The notes under the pieces were generated by a model. The model was not told the DNA's origin. It did not search any database and saw only the letters and a program-made list of their open reading frames with translations. A DNA stretch of 64,000 nucleotides, from the NCBI GenBank assembly GCA_024704175.1, contig CP085629.1, positions 1,116,001-1,180,000 of the forward strand. The letters run 5' to 3'. Position 1 is the stretch's first letter, and each line of letters begins with the position of its first letter. Shown one piece after another: positions 34,120-45,411 of the stretch. The stretch comes from Paenibacillus sp. P25. Its GTDB lineage: Bacteria; Bacillota; Bacilli; Paenibacillales; NBRC-103111. Position numbers and translations under genes: made by a program.

Positions 34120-34560
34120 ATGGAAGTTGTACAGGTGAAGACAGAGAAGCAGCTCAAGGAATGCTTTGCGGTTCGTATCAAGGTATTTGTGGAAGAACAG
34201 CAGGTGCCGACGGACCTCGAGATGGACGAATACGACGCCTCGCCGGAAAGCTGCAGGCATTTTCTGATCCAAAATGAAGAAGGCGAGGCCGTTGCCGCCG
34301 CAAGGTGGCGGATGTATGACGACCGGACGGCGAAGCTGCAGCGGATTGCCGTTCTGGCGCCCTACCGCGGGCACGGATTGGGGCGCCTGATCATTCAGGC
34401 CATGGAGGAAGATATCAAGGCGCAAGGCGTGCCGGCCGTCATTCTGGACGGGCAGGTACAGGCGGAGCCGTTTTACCGCAAGCTGGGGTATGAAGTGATC
34501 TCCGAGGAGCCTTTCCTCGATGCGGGGATTTGGCACGTCAGAATGCGTAAGGCATTGTAA
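34120..34560 (+). CDS. GNAT acetyltransferase, YjcF-like
   Basis: A 146-residue N-acetyltransferase. CFAVRIKVFVEEQQVPTDLEMDEYD is the start typical of the YjcF/ElaA branch. RIAVLAPYRGHGLGRLII is the acetyl-CoA motif A (R/Q-x-x-G-x-G/A), and AEPFYRKLGYEVISEEPFLDAGIWHV completes the fold. Substrate unknown. ATG at 34120 follows TAGGAGG. A terminator follows its stop, so it is monocistronic or ends the cheY transcript, 51 bases downstream of cheY. Intact. Confidence 0.9.
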   Translation: MEVVQVKTEKQLKECFAVRIKVFVEEQQVPTDLEMDEYDASPESCRHFLIQNEEGEAVAAARWRMYDDRTAKLQRIAVLAPYRGHGLGRLIIQAMEEDIKAQGVPAVILDGQVQAEPFYRKLGYEVISEEPFLDAGIWHVRMRKAL

Positions 34561-34563
34561 GGG

Positions 34564-34588
34564 AAAGGGCCGGCCGGTCCTTTTTTTG
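34564..34588 (+). terminator. Intrinsic terminator after the GNAT gene
   Basis: AAGG-GCCGGCCGGT-CCTT imperfect palindrome followed by seven T, a few bases after the stop. Confidence 0.7.
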
Positions 34589-34697
34589 TTTTTAACCGGG
34601 GGATTTGATTATATCCGTTTTTTCCTCTGGTAACGTATGGGAAAAGCTGCCGCCCTGTGTTAGAATGGACCTTATTTCTCTCTATGGGGGTTCGGGG

Positions 34698-36461
34698 ATG
34701 CAAGACAAGAAAACGCGCAAAATCCCGGTTCGGGAATATACCCTATTGCTGTACCGCTACTTGAAGGAGCAGCGGCGGGGCATGGCGGCTCTCACCGTAC
34801 TTCTGCTAAGCGGCATCGTGCTGCAGCTCGTGAACCCGCAAATCATCCGGTATTTTATCGATACGGCGCAAACGCAAAGTACGAACCGCCCGCTTATGTA
34901 TGCGGCGGCGCTCTTCCTAGGCGTGACGCTCGTGCAGCAACTGGTGAACGTGGCCGCGACTTACCTTGGGGAGAACATCGGCTGGAAGGCGACGAACCGC
35001 CTGCGCAGCGATGTGGCGGAGCATTGTCTGAAGCTCGACATGACCTTTCATAAGTCCCATACCTCGGGCGCGATTATTGAACGGGTGGACGGGGACATCA
35101 ATAACCTGGCGAATTTCTTTTCCAACTTCGTCATTACGCCGCTTAGCAATCTGCTGCTCGTAGCAGGTATGCTTGTTCTCTTGTTCCGCGAGGGATGGCT
35201 CATCGGTGCAGGTATGCTGGTGTTCGTCGTCTTCGCGATGGCGGCGATTCAATATATCCGCCGTTTTGCGGTGCCCCATTGGGGGAAGCTGCGTCAAATC
35301 AGCGCCGGCTTCTACGGTTTTCTGGGCGAGCATCTGGAAGGGACGGAGGACTCGCGGGCGAATGGAGCGACGGGCTTTGTGATGCACCGCTTCCATATGC
35401 TGCTGCGGGAATGGTCGCCGGTGAGGGTGCGCGCTTTTCTCGGATGGGCCTCGATGTGGATCACGACGCTGGTCGTCTTTACGATCGGCAATGCCGTTGC
35501 CTTCGCGCTCAGCTACTACCTTTGGAAGCAGGGCTCTATTACGCTTGGAACCGTATACATGATCTTCTATTACACGGAGCTGATGGCTAAACCGATTGAG
35601 AAGATCCGCACCCAAATGGAGGATCTGCAAAAGGCGGATGCGAGCATCGTCCGCGTCCGCGAGCTGCTCGAGACGGAATCGGCGGTGCAGGACGGACCGG
35701 GGGCGCCTATCGGCGGCGGTGCGCTGTCCGTAAGCTTCGAGGAAGTCGGCTTCGGCTACGATAACGAGACGCTGACCCTGAAGGGCGTCAGCTTCCGTAT
35801 GGAGCCGGGACAGGTGCTCGGCCTGCTCGGCCGTACGGGCAGCGGCAAAACGACGCTGGCCCGTCTTCTTCTGCGTTTCTACGATCCGCAGCAGGGAAGG
35901 ATCCTCCTCGGCGGCACGGATATCCGCGAAGCGAAGCTGCAAGAGCTGCGCAGCCGGGTCGGGATGGTCACGCAGACGATCGAAATTTTCCAAGGGACGG
36001 TCCGCGACAACCTGACGTTCTTTGACGAAGAAGTGGACGACGCGGCGATCGTCCGCGTGCTGGAGGAGCTGGGACTCGGCTCCTGGTTCCGCTCGCTCCC
36101 CGCGGGTTTGGATACGATGCTGGAGTCCGGCGGCGGCGGGCTGTCCGCGGGCGAAGCGCAGCTGCTCTCGTTCGCGCGCGTATTCTTGTCCGATCCCGGC
36201 CTTGTCATTCTCGATGAGGCCTCCTCCCGTCTTGATCCGGTGACGGAGCAGCGCATCGAGCAGGCGATCAGCCGGTCGCTGCAGAATCGAACCTGTATTA
36301 TTATCGCGCACCGGCTGGCGACGATCGAACGTGCGGACCGCGTTCTTGTACTGGATAACGGGGAGATTGCGGAATTCGGCGACCGCCGGAAGCTGGCGGC
36401 GGATCCGGGCTCCCGCTACAGCAAGATGCTTGAGGTGGGAATGGAGGAAATGCTGGTATGA
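34698..36461 (+). CDS. ABC exporter half-transporter with canonical ATPase site
   Basis: A 587-residue fused export and ATPase protein. Six helices, Walker A LGRTGSGKTT, Q-loop MVTQTIEIFQGTVRDNL, an odd signature ESGGGGLSAGEAQL, Walker B with Glu LVILDEASSRLDP, H-loop IIIAHRLATIE. ATG at 34698 is preceded by GGGGGTTCGGGG. The last bases ATGA overlap the next gene's start, so the two are coupled and should form a heterodimer in which this half carries the hydrolytic site. Substrate unknown. Intact. Confidence 0.9.
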   Translation: MQDKKTRKIPVREYTLLLYRYLKEQRRGMAALTVLLLSGIVLQLVNPQIIRYFIDTAQTQSTNRPLMYAAALFLGVTLVQQLVNVAATYLGENIGWKATNRLRSDVAEHCLKLDMTFHKSHTSGAIIERVDGDINNLANFFSNFVITPLSNLLLVAGMLVLLFREGWLIGAGMLVFVVFAMAAIQYIRRFAVPHWGKLRQISAGFYGFLGEHLEGTEDSRANGATGFVMHRFHMLLREWSPVRVRAFLGWASMWITTLVVFTIGNAVAFALSYYLWKQGSITLGTVYMIFYYTELMAKPIEKIRTQMEDLQKADASIVRVRELLETESAVQDGPGAPIGGGALSVSFEEVGFGYDNETLTLKGVSFRMEPGQVLGLLGRTGSGKTTLARLLLRFYDPQQGRILLGGTDIREAKLQELRSRVGMVTQTIEIFQGTVRDNLTFFDEEVDDAAIVRVLEELGLGSWFRSLPAGLDTMLESGGGGLSAGEAQLLSFARVFLSDPGLVILDEASSRLDPVTEQRIEQAISRSLQNRTCIIIAHRLATIERADRVLVLDNGEIAEFGDRRKLAADPGSRYSKMLEVGMEEMLV

Positions 36462-38215
36462 GCACGTTCTCATTTTTACTGCGGCTTACGGGCTACAGGT
36501 GGAGCCGGTATTGGCTGAATGCCTTGGCCTGGTCGCTCATTTATTTGGCGCCGATCGTCCCGGGGCTGGTGACCAAGCAGTTCTTCGACGTGCTGTCGGG
36601 GAACGCGCCTTACCGCTTCGGCGTTTGGTCGCTGATCGGCTTCCTGCTGCTGGCGGCCCTTGCGCGGGTGGTTCTGATCATCTTCGGGTTTATTACGGAC
36701 GTGCAGTTTCGTTTCCGGATCGGGGGCGCCGCTGCGGCGTAATCTGCTGAATCATGTGTTAAAGGAGCCGGGCGCCCGGGCTATCCCTTGCTCGCCGGGC
36801 GAGGCCATCAGCTCGTTCCGCGACGATGTCGATCAGGTGGAGGAGACCGTCAGCTGGTCGGTCGATGCGTTCGGGATGACCTTCTTCGCCGCCGTTTCGT
36901 GTTATATTCTGATCAAAATCAACGCGGAGCTGACGGTGTGGGTCTTCCTGCCCTTGGTGGTCGTCGTGACGGTCGCCCAGCTTTCGACGGCCTTGCTGCA
37001 GAAGTACCGCGCCGCCAGCCGGGAGGCGACGAGCCAGGTCACCGGCGCGATCAGCGAAATGTTCATGGCCGTTCAGTCGATTCAGGTGGCGGGAGCGGAG
37101 GATCGCGTGATCGGCCGCTTCTCGCGGCTGAACGACCAGCGGCGGGAAGCAATGCTGAAGGATAAGCTGATGAACTCGTCGCTCGATTCGATCTTCTCGA
37201 ATACCGTAAACCTCGGTACCGGATTGATCCTGCTGCTGTCAGCGCAGTCGATGCGGGACGGGAGCTTCACGGTGGGCGATTTCGCCTTGTTCGTTTATTA
37301 CCTTACGTTCGTGACGCAGTTCATTCAAAATTTCGGCAAGTTCATGACTTACTTCAAGCAAAGCACGGTGTCGAAGGACCGGCTGATCGCCCTTCTGCAG
37401 GGGGCGCCGGCGGACCGGCTTACCGAGCACCATCCGCTGTTCCTGCGCGGCCCGGCACCGAAGCCTAAGGTAGTATCGGCTGAAGCGGCCGACCGCCTGG
37501 AACATTTGTCGGTAAAGGGGCTGACTTATCGCTATCCGGAGACGGGGCGGGGATCGAAGGAATCGATTTGGAGCTTCCCCGAGGCTCCTTCACCGTCATC
37601 ACCGGGCGCGTAGGCGGCGGGAAAACGACGCTCGTAAGGACGCTGCTCGGCCTGCTTTGCCGAAGCAGGCGGGGAAGTCCGTTGGAACGGCGAGCGGGTG
37701 GAGGAGCCGGCGGATTTCTTCATTCCACCCCGCAGCGCTTATACGCCGCAAATTCCGCGGCTGTACAGCGATACGCTGGCGAACAATATTTTGCTGGGGT
37801 CGCCCCGGACCGGGACCGCCTGAACCGGGCGATTCATTCGGCAGTCCTTGAGCCGGATTTGGAGCGTCTGCCGCTGGGGCTGGAGACCGTGATCGGGCCG
37901 CGAGGCGTCAAGCTGTCCGGCGGCCAGGCGCAGCGCACTGCGGCGGCGCGCATGTTTGTGCGGGAGGCGCAGCTCCTGGTGTTCGACGATCTGTCCAGCG
38001 CACTCGACGTCGATACCGAGCGCAGGCTGTGGGAGCGCCTGGAAGCGCAGCGCCGGGGGCGGCGTGTCTGGTCGTGTCGCACCGCAAGGCGGCGCTGGCC
38101 CGGGCGGACCGCATCCTCGTGATGAAGGAAGGCCGGGTAGAAGCGGCCGGAACGCTGGATGAGCTCGCTTCAGCGGAGCGAGGAGCTCCGGCGTCTATGG
38201 AACCGGGAGGAATAG
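36458..38215 (+). CDS. ABC exporter half-transporter with degenerate ATPase site (several frameshifts)
   Basis: Partner of the preceding gene. Helical part: RYWLNALAWSLIYLAPIVPG, then FRDDVDQVEETVSWSVDAFGMTFF. Walker A VITGRVGGGKTT, signature KLSGGQAQR, Walker B LLVFDDLSSALDV and H-loop VVSHRKAALARADRI. As in the exporter at 15,600, Asp replaces the catalytic Glu, so this is the non-hydrolysing half. The frame breaks near 36,735, 37,545, 37,665, 38,055 and 38,178. The last correction gives the natural tail EELRRLWNREE with stop at 38213-38215. So many shifts could mean decay, but the protein is otherwise well kept. Followed by a terminator. Confidence 0.78.
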
Positions 38216-38285
38216 TCCGTTCCTCAAAGAAGGAATTACAAGAAAGCCGGATAAAACCCGATATTTTCCTCAAGCTGATCGCGAG

Positions 38286-38308
38286 CAAGCCGCGGTCGGC
38301 CTTTTTTG
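38286..38308 (+). terminator. Intrinsic terminator after the second exporter operon
   Basis: AAGCCG pairs with CGGCCTT-side bases around GCGGT, followed by six T. The remainder of 38,309-38,762 has no gene I can support; it includes a small triplicate of CCCGGCT near 38,680 and short open frames without ribosome binding sites or recognisable sequence. Confidence 0.6.
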
Positions 38309-38762
38309 TTTGTTGAAAGAGCTGCGAATTAGAATGACTTAGAGCCATTCGGCGCGGTTGAGGGCCGGAGAAGCCGCTTCCTTATGGGGATACGGCAAGA
38401 AGTTGTTTTCGGAATATGGCCTGTACCTCATCGCTTCGTGCATAATAACATACAAAGCTATTGGCAAACAAAGCTGGAATCAAACGAGATGAAACCAAGC
38501 GGGGAGAGCCGTCTTCGGAATCTGTGCAGTCGCCGCCGCCGGAAAGCCATCGTCAAGGAGGGGGAATGAACGGAGGAAACGAACCGGCATTTGAAATCGC
38601 TGTCAATGCTCTGACGCTGTCTTGCTTTACCGGAACGGTGCCGGATAAAACCCGGAGCTCTATTGGGGTACCTTGACTCCCGGCTCCCGGCTCCCGGCGT
38701 TCATCACAACCGGTACTTCATAAGGTTGGTTATTCATTTTAATCAAAGGGGATGGATTCATC

Positions 38763-41056
38763 ATGAATCATCGGATTTGGTTCAAACAGCCTGCGAGAAA
38801 CTGGAATGAAGCTCTGCCTCTAGGCAACGGCCGGCTCGGGGCAATGATTTTTGGAGATCCGGCCAGAGAAAGAATCCAGCTGAATGAAGATTCGATATGG
38901 TACGGCGGACCTTCGGACCGGAACAATCCGGATGCGCTGGCACATTTGGCCGTCATTCGAAATCTGCTGTTTGAAGGTAAACTGAAGGAAGCGCACCGGC
39001 TGGCGGAAACCGCCTTCTCGGGCACACCCTGCAGCCAGAGGCATTATATGCCGGCGGGTGATTTGCTCCTCATTGCCGAGGAGAAAGGCGAAATATCCCA
39101 GTACTCCAGATCCTTGGATTTGGAGCGGGGGTTGCGGTTACTTCCTATGAACTGAACGGTTACCGTTACCGGCGAGAGACGTTCGTCAGCTACCCGGACC
39201 AAGTGTTGGTTTATCGTATCGAGACGGACTGCCCCGACGGAATGTCGCTCCGCGCCCGTTTTGACCGGAAGAAAGGGAAATATGTGGATTATGCGGGCAA
39301 GCGCGGGGACAACAGCCTGGTCATGCGCAACAGCTGTTACGGCACGGGCGGAGAGGATTATGCGGTCATGGTCCGGGCCTCTTCGGATGAGGGGACGATT
39401 CGAACCATCGGTGAGCATCTGGTGGTGGAAGGTGCGCGAAGTGTAGAATTCAGGATCACCGCCGCTACGACGTTTCGGTATGAACATGCGGAGCCGGCCT
39501 GCCTCAACCTGCTGGAAGCCGCTTCATCCTTGTCTTATACCGAGTTCGCTGGCCCGACATACCGCCGATCACGGGGAACTGTTCGGGCGGGTTTCGCTCG
39601 ACCTGCAGGATGCGCAAAGCGAGGACAAGACCGCCCTCTCCACGCCGGAGCGGTTGGAGCTCATGAAGCAGGGAGCCGATGACCCGGGACTGATCGCCTT
39701 GTATTTTCAATTCGGCAGGTATTTGCTGATCGCCAGCAGCAGGCCGGGAAGCTTGCCCGCCAACTTGCAAGGCATTTGGAACGATGAAATGCTTCCTCCC
39801 TGGGACAGTAAATTTACGATCAATATCAATACGCAAATGAATTACTGGCATGCGGAATCCTGCAATTTGTCCGAATGCCACTCTCCCTTATTCGATCTGA
39901 TCGAGCGGATGAGGGAGCCGGGGAGGCGCACCGCAAGGGTCATGTACGGTCGCCGGGGCTTCGTCGCCCATCATAACACGGATATTTGGGCGGATACCGC
40001 TCCCCAGGATATTTATCCTCCGGCTACCTATTGGACGCTAGGTGCTGCCTGGCTGTGTCTGCATTTGTGGGAACATTACCAATTTACGCAAGACTTCACA
40101 TTCCTGGAGCGAGCATATGAAACGATGAAGGAAGCGGCGCAGTTTTTCGTCGATTTTCTGGTGGAATCACCGCAAGGCGTCCTGGTCACCGCTCCATCCG
40201 TATCTCCGGAGAACCGCTATATCCTGCCCGGAGGCGAATCCGGAACGCTGTGCTACGGGCCGGCCATGGATGCACAAATCTTGACGGAGCTGTTCGAAAG
40301 CTGTATCAGCGCTTCAGCCCTGCTTGGAGTGGATGAAACGTTTCGAAACGAGCTTGAGAACCTGCTGAAGCGGATGCCGGAAACCCGAATCGGCAGACAC
40401 GGCCAGATTCAGGAATGGCTTGAAGACTATGACGAGGCGGAACCGGGGCACCGGCACATTTCCCATCTGTTCGCTCTGCATCCCGGAACGAAAATTTCTC
40501 CGAACGTGGCTCCGGAGCTGGCGGCCGCCGCAAGAGTAACCTTGGAACGAAGGCTGAGTAACGGTGGAGGGCATACGGGCTGGAGCCGTGCCTGGATTGT
40601 CAACTTTTGGGCCAGGGTTGCTGGACGGAGATGAAGCCTATCATCATGTGGAGGAGTCTGCTTCGGCACTCCACCCTGCCCAACTTGTTTGATAACCACC
40701 CGCCTTTTCAAATCGACGGCAACTTCGGGGGGCGGCCGGCATCGCCGAAATGCTGCTGCAAAGCCATCGGGGCGAGCTTCATCTGCTTCCGGCCCTGCCA
40801 TCCCGTTGGAAGCAGGGCCGGGTAAGGGGCCTAAGAGCAAGAGGAGGGTACGAGGTAGATATCGAATGGGAGGAAGGAAAGCTGAGGAAAGCGGTTGTTA
40901 AGGCATCCAGCGAAGGCGACTGCCGTATCCGCCTCGATCTGACACACCCTCCGAAAGTCGTAGATTCGGCGGGACAAGCGATTTCCCCCGTTGGATGGAA
41001 GTAACCCTATCGTGGTTCATCTCCGGCCGGGGCAATCGGTTACTATCATCTTATAA
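38763..41056 (+). CDS. Alpha-L-fucosidase-type glycoside hydrolase, GH95 (several frameshifts)
   Basis: About 760 residues. N-terminal sandwich: [19 protein letters not shown] and [13 protein letters not shown]. Catalytic barrel: [73 protein letters not shown] and FQIDGNFGG. These are the GH95 boxes for 1,2-alpha-fucosidases and related galactosidases. No signal peptide, so probably intracellular. ATG at 38763 follows AAAGGGGATGG. Shifts occur near 39,130, 39,560, 40,610, 40,735 and 40,990. Correcting the last gives the family tail [10 protein letters not shown], stop 41054-41056. It probably forms a unit with the following GH28 gene for rhamnogalacturonan or xyloglucan-type fragments. Confidence 0.85.
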
Positions 41057-41177
41057 AGACATACAGAATCAATTTTCACGGCAGAAGGACAAGAACTTGA
41101 TTAATTCCTATATGAATGGTCTGCTCTATAATAAGGGGGATGGAGAGGTACAAAATGACAAGCGGGAAGGGAAAGCC

Positions 41178-42768
41178 ATGACATCATATCAAAAAAGGGA
41201 ACGAACGTGGACCATGCCGGACGTGCTTGCTACCGGAAATACCGGACTACTCTGTACGATTAACCGACTTCGGCGCGACGGGGGACGGAAGGGCAGACAA
41301 TACGGGGGCTTTTCGCCAGGCTATAGAAGCATGCGCAGCGGCAGGGGAGGTAGAGTCATTATCCCGCCGGGGCTTTGGCTCACCGGGCCTCTCAAGCTGA
41401 CGAGCCGACTGGAGCTGTATACGGAGGCGGGCGCGACCGTGCTGTTCAGCAAGAAGTTTGAGGATTACCCGCCGGTTTCGTCTCATTTTGAAGGTAGCCC
41501 GTCCGTCCGCCGCCAGTCTCCGCTGGATGCCGAGGGTGCAGAGCATATAGCGATAACGGGAAAAGGCATATTTGACGGCGGGGAGACGCTTGGCGGCCCG
41601 TGAAGCGCTGGAAAATGACGGTTAAGCAGTGGGAACGTCTGGTTCGATCCGGGGGCGTTGTCGATGAATCGGAAGGGATTTGGTGGCCGACCCGGGCAGC
41701 AATGGAAGGAGCCGCATGTGTACAAAGACTGCTTCAGGACGGGAAGACGGAAGCGGAGGACTTCCTCCCCTACCGCGACTATTTGCGCCCGAACCTGCTC
41801 AGCTTCCGCCGATGCAGCCGGATCCTGCTTGACGGGCCGACCTTCCAAAACTCGGCGGCATGGAACTTGCATCCCTGGGCATCGGAGCATATCACGATCC
41901 GGAATGTAACGGTTCGCAACCCTTGGTTTGCGCAAAACGGCGATGGGCTTGATCTCGACTCCTGCCGTTATGCCGTCGTAGAATCGTGTTCGTTCGACGT
42001 GGGAGATGACGCGATCTGTCTGAAGTCGGGAAAAGACGAGGCCGGACGCGCACTCGGCCTTCCGAGCGAATTCATTACCATTCGGGATTGCACCGTATAC
42101 CACGGCCATGGCGGGTTCGTCATCGGCAGTGAGATGTCCGGAGGTGTGCGGAATGTGCTGGTGAGCGACTGCACGTTTATCGGCACCGATATCGGTCTCC
42201 GCTTCAAGAGTGCCAGGGGACGCGGGGGTGTCGTCGAGAACATCCTTATTGAGCGTATCCGGATGAGGGATATTGCAGGCGACGCGATATCCTTTAATTT
42301 GTTCTATGAAGGAATGGAAGGCTCCGGCACGCTGAAGGAAGAACGGTACCCGGTTACGGAGGGAACCCCCATTTTCCGTAGCATTAGCATCCGAGATGCG
42401 AACTGCGCCGGGGCGGATAGGGCGTTTCTTGTAAACGGATTGGCGGAAATGCCGCTCGAAGGGGTTACGCTTCAGAACTATACGGCCGATGCCCGCGAAG
42501 GCATGATTTGCAACAACGTAAAGGGAATGGAACTGGAGGATGTGAATCTGTTCACGGCGGAAGGCCCGCTGGTGAAGCTTCATCAATGCCGGGACTTCCA
42601 GATGGTTCGGTTGGGAGGAGCGGGGGAGCAAGCGGCAACGCGATGCTTGCGGTATCCGGCGGCTCTTCAACGCGGATCGAGTGCCGCGATCCGCGGACGG
42701 CGTCTACGACCCGGGGCGTATCGGTTGCTTCCGATGTGAACGACCCTGCGGCGGTCCGCTTGAGTTAA
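41178..42768 (+). CDS. Polygalacturonase-like glycoside hydrolase, GH28 (frameshifted)
   Basis: About 520 residues after correction. N-terminus in corrected frame: TDFGATGDGRADN and AIEACAAAGG-GRVIIPPG. Catalytic boxes: NGDGLDLDSC (NxDG), VGDDAICLKSG (the Asp pair), GHGGFVIGSEMSGG and LRFKSARGRGG (RxK). This order defines GH28 exo- or rhamno-galacturonidases. No signal peptide, suggesting cytoplasmic cleavage of imported pectin oligomers, consistent with the cytoplasmic pectinesterase at 17,691. Shifts lie near 41,250, 41,340, 41,600 and 42,620. Start is uncertain: ATG 41178 follows GGGAAGGGAAA, ATG 41155 follows GGAGAGG in another frame. Terminator follows. Confidence 0.85.
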
Positions 42769-42780
42769 ATATTTACGTTA

Positions 42781-42813
42781 AGGGACCGGCACACGATGGC
42801 CGGTCCCTTCTGT
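42781..42813. terminator. Terminator between GH28 and the convergent YeiH-family gene
   Basis: GGGACCGG(C) pairs with (G)CCGGTCCC around ACACGATG, followed by a modest T-rich stretch on the plus strand. Confidence 0.6.
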
Positions 42814-43001
42814 TAAAGAAAACTGGAACCCGGTTCAATCGCCCCTGTGAATTACACGGGAATCCTGTGCAGCCGCTTTAAATCTTCATCCCCTTTACTT
42901 AAGCCGCAAATTTAAAAAGGAAATACTTGCCCGGCGGGGAATGGAATTTCCCGGGAAAGCGCAGGAGCTGACACGCTTATCGAATCTTGGCGAAAACCGG
43001 C

Positions 43002-44070
43002 TCATCCCCAGCCGAGGAAGCGGACGGTCACGAAGCCGAAGGCGGACAGCAGGACGGAGCCGATCAGCCCGGCGGCCAGCGGTCTCAGTCCCATCCGGCG
43101 GAAGGCCCGAAGCTCGACGTTCAGGCCGAGACCCGCCATAGCCATCGCGAGCAGTACATATGAGAAGGAGACGGCGGACTCCCGCAGCCCGGGCCGAGAG
43201 CAGGTCGAGCGAGTGAATGCCGCTTACCAGCAGGAAGCCGACGATGAACCAGGGGATGGGAAGTTTTTTCCAGCGGCCTCGTGCGGTTCCGGTTTTTTCG
43301 GTTGGTTCGCTCCTCTTCGACCATAAGCCCATGCCGATGGCGACCGGTACAAGAAGCGCGACTCTGGACAGCTTCACGAGTAACGCGGGGTCCGCGGCCG
43401 CCTTACCGCCGGGTGCCGCGGCGGCAAGAACGTGGGCGATCTCGTGGAGCGTAGCCCCCGACCAAGCGCCGTATGCTGCAGGCGACAGCCCGAGCAGCGG
43501 CCGCAGCATTGTGTACATCAGCGTGAACGCGGTGCCAAGGAGGGCAACGTTTGCCGCTCCGATCGCAGTCTCTTCATCCGTCGCCTTCAGTTGCGGAGCG
43601 ACGGCCACTACTGCGGCGGCTCCGCAGATCGCCGTACCGCAGGCGGTCAGCAGCCCGAGCCGGCGGCCCACGCCGAAGAGCCGCGTGAGCGGATAGACTG
43701 TGATAAGCGCGAAGAGAAGGCAGGCGCCACCGGCGACGAAAACCTTGGGGCCGGCCTGCGCCATCTCCGTCCAGCTGAGGCGCATGCCGAGCAGAATAAT
43801 GCCGAGCCGAAGCAGCCTTTTGCTGGAGAAGGCCATGCCTGCCTCGGCACCTTCCGGTACCCCGAAGACGGCTCTCCAGGCCATTCCAAGAACAATCGCG
43901 ATCACCAGCGGACCCATGATGCGGAAGAACGGCAGTCCGGCCGTCGTCTGTGCGAGCACCGCCAGCACCAACGTCAATAGAACCCCCCGGATCAAGCCGG
44001 TATTCAGGCGCTCTTTTAACGGAAAAGACTTCCATGGTATAGTCATAGGGGTTTTCGTATGTGTCGTCAT
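43002..44070 (-). CDS. YeiH/UPF0324 family membrane protein (frameshifted)
   Basis: About 355 residues with roughly nine to ten helices. LGIILLGMRLSWTEMAQAG, LTACGTAICGAAAVVAVAP and AYGAWSGATLHEIAHVLAA are the conserved boxes of the UPF0324/YeiH putative sulfate-exporter family. A shift near 43,190 sends the frame into Arg-rich nonsense; the corrected frame gives SVSFSYVLLAMAMAGLGLN and a stop at 43002-43004. ATG at 44070 follows AAGGAGGAAT. It is divergent from a LysR gene, a pairing also seen for YeiH and YeiE in E. coli, so the LysR protein probably controls it. Confidence 0.83.
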
Positions 44071-44226
44071 CACGTTGATTCCTCCTTGCAATAGGCAAGT
44101 CATGTAAGGTATGGTTTCAATATAATCGGTCATGCGGCCGGAAATGGAAATACCGATCTGCTATGGTCATCATCAGTTTTGTTTATGATGCCGCCCGGAG
44201 TGCGGCAGGAAGGGGAACCGGACATC

Positions 44227-45133
44227 ATGATCGCCGAAACGCTGAAAATTTTCGTTACCGTCGCCGAACAGAGCAACTTCTCCCGGGCGGCCAAGTCGCT
44301 GAATCTTTCCCAGCCCGGCGTGAGTCTTCATATCCGCAACCTGGAGAACGAGTTCGGGGCCAGGCTTTTCCACCGTTCCCCTCAACAAGTTAAGCTCACG
44401 GAAGCGGGAGAGCTTCTATACGAACGGGCGAAAAAGATTCTTTCCCTCGTGGACGAAGCCCGTGAGCGGATCCATCTGCTGAGGGACGAGGTAACCGGAA
44501 CGCTGAGGCTCGGAGCGAGCTTCACGATCGGGGAATATGTCTTTGCCGCGGGTGCTTGCGGATTATGCGGCCACTTTTCCCCGCGTGGATGTCGAAGTGA
44601 CCATCGGCAATACAGGAGAGATTGGGCAAGGGGTGCGCGGCACGGAACTGGACATCGGGCTCGTAGAAGGGAAGGCGTCTCATCCGGACCTGACGGAGCA
44701 GACCTTTATGCAGGATGAAATGATTGTGGTCGCACCCCCGGAGCATCCGTTGTGCGCTCTGCGTACAGTGAAGCCCGAGAAGCTGGGCGGCCAGGTGTGG
44801 GTGCTTCGTGAGAAAGGCTCCGGGACAAGAGACTTTAGCGACCGGTTTATCAGCCGCTATGCGCTGCAGGTGGAGCGATCCTATGTCCTGAACAGCGACC
44901 AAGGGGTGAAGGAAGCGGTAGCCGCGGGGCTGGGGCTGGCGATGCTGTCGCGCCTGGTGGTCCGCAAGGAGCTGGAGAGCGGGGAAGTGTGCCGGATCCC
45001 GGTAGGGAACGAGCGGTTTTTTCGCGATTTTACATGCCTGATGCGAAAAGACGCCGCAGGCAACCTGGCCCGGACGAAATTTGTGGAGAAGCTGCACAGC
45101 CACGCTTTGGCGCTATCGGCTGACATGGCTTGA
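44227..45133 (+). CDS. LysR-family transcriptional regulator, YeiE/CysL-like (frameshifted)
   Basis: About 300 residues. Winged helix at the start: ETLKIFVTVAEQSNFSRAAK, LNLSQPGVSLHIRNLENEFG and ARLFHRSPQQVKLTEAGELL. The effector domain begins LRLGASFTIGEYV; a shift near 44,545 joins to LPRVLADYAATFPRVDVEV, and DIGLVEG, GLGLAMLSRLVV follow. ATG at 44227 follows AAGGGGAACC. The YeiE/CysL branch governs sulfur or anion-related genes; its divergent YeiH partner fits. Expect the operator in 44,071-44,226, where LysR T-N11-A sites would be sought. Confidence 0.87.
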
Positions 45134-45170
45134 GCGGCTCCTCCCGCTTAGGAGGAAAATATCGCAAGCA

Positions 45171-45222
45171 AAGAAGCTTCCAACTCCACTTTCATCGTGG
45201 TTTTGGGAGCTTCTTGTTTCCT
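45171..45222 (+). terminator. Terminator-like hairpin after the LysR gene
   Basis: AAGAAGCTTCC pairs with GGGAGCTTCTT over a 23-base loop, followed by GTTTCC. Weak U-tract. The rest of 45,134-45,411 shows no gene. Confidence 0.5.
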
Positions 45223-45411
45223 AGTCGGGATTTGCCTCCACCGTACAGCCAACTTATTTGAGCCCGTTAATAACCAAATTGGCCGAAAATGCTCCCCACC
45301 GGCTCCTCCCCTCCCGATATTTTTCTACCCTGTCCCTTATCTTTTTCCCCTTACTGAAAAGGCTTGCAGCCTATAGAATGAAGACAGCAATGAAAGGGGA
45401 GAGTAACAACC

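Noticed and set aside
34917..36473. A 518-codon minus-strand open frame opposite the ABC exporter
   Set aside because: Shadow of a high-GC gene; no start signal and no recognisable domain.
38384..38676. Short open frames between the second exporter and GH95
   Set aside because: No ribosome binding sites or recognisable protein sequence.
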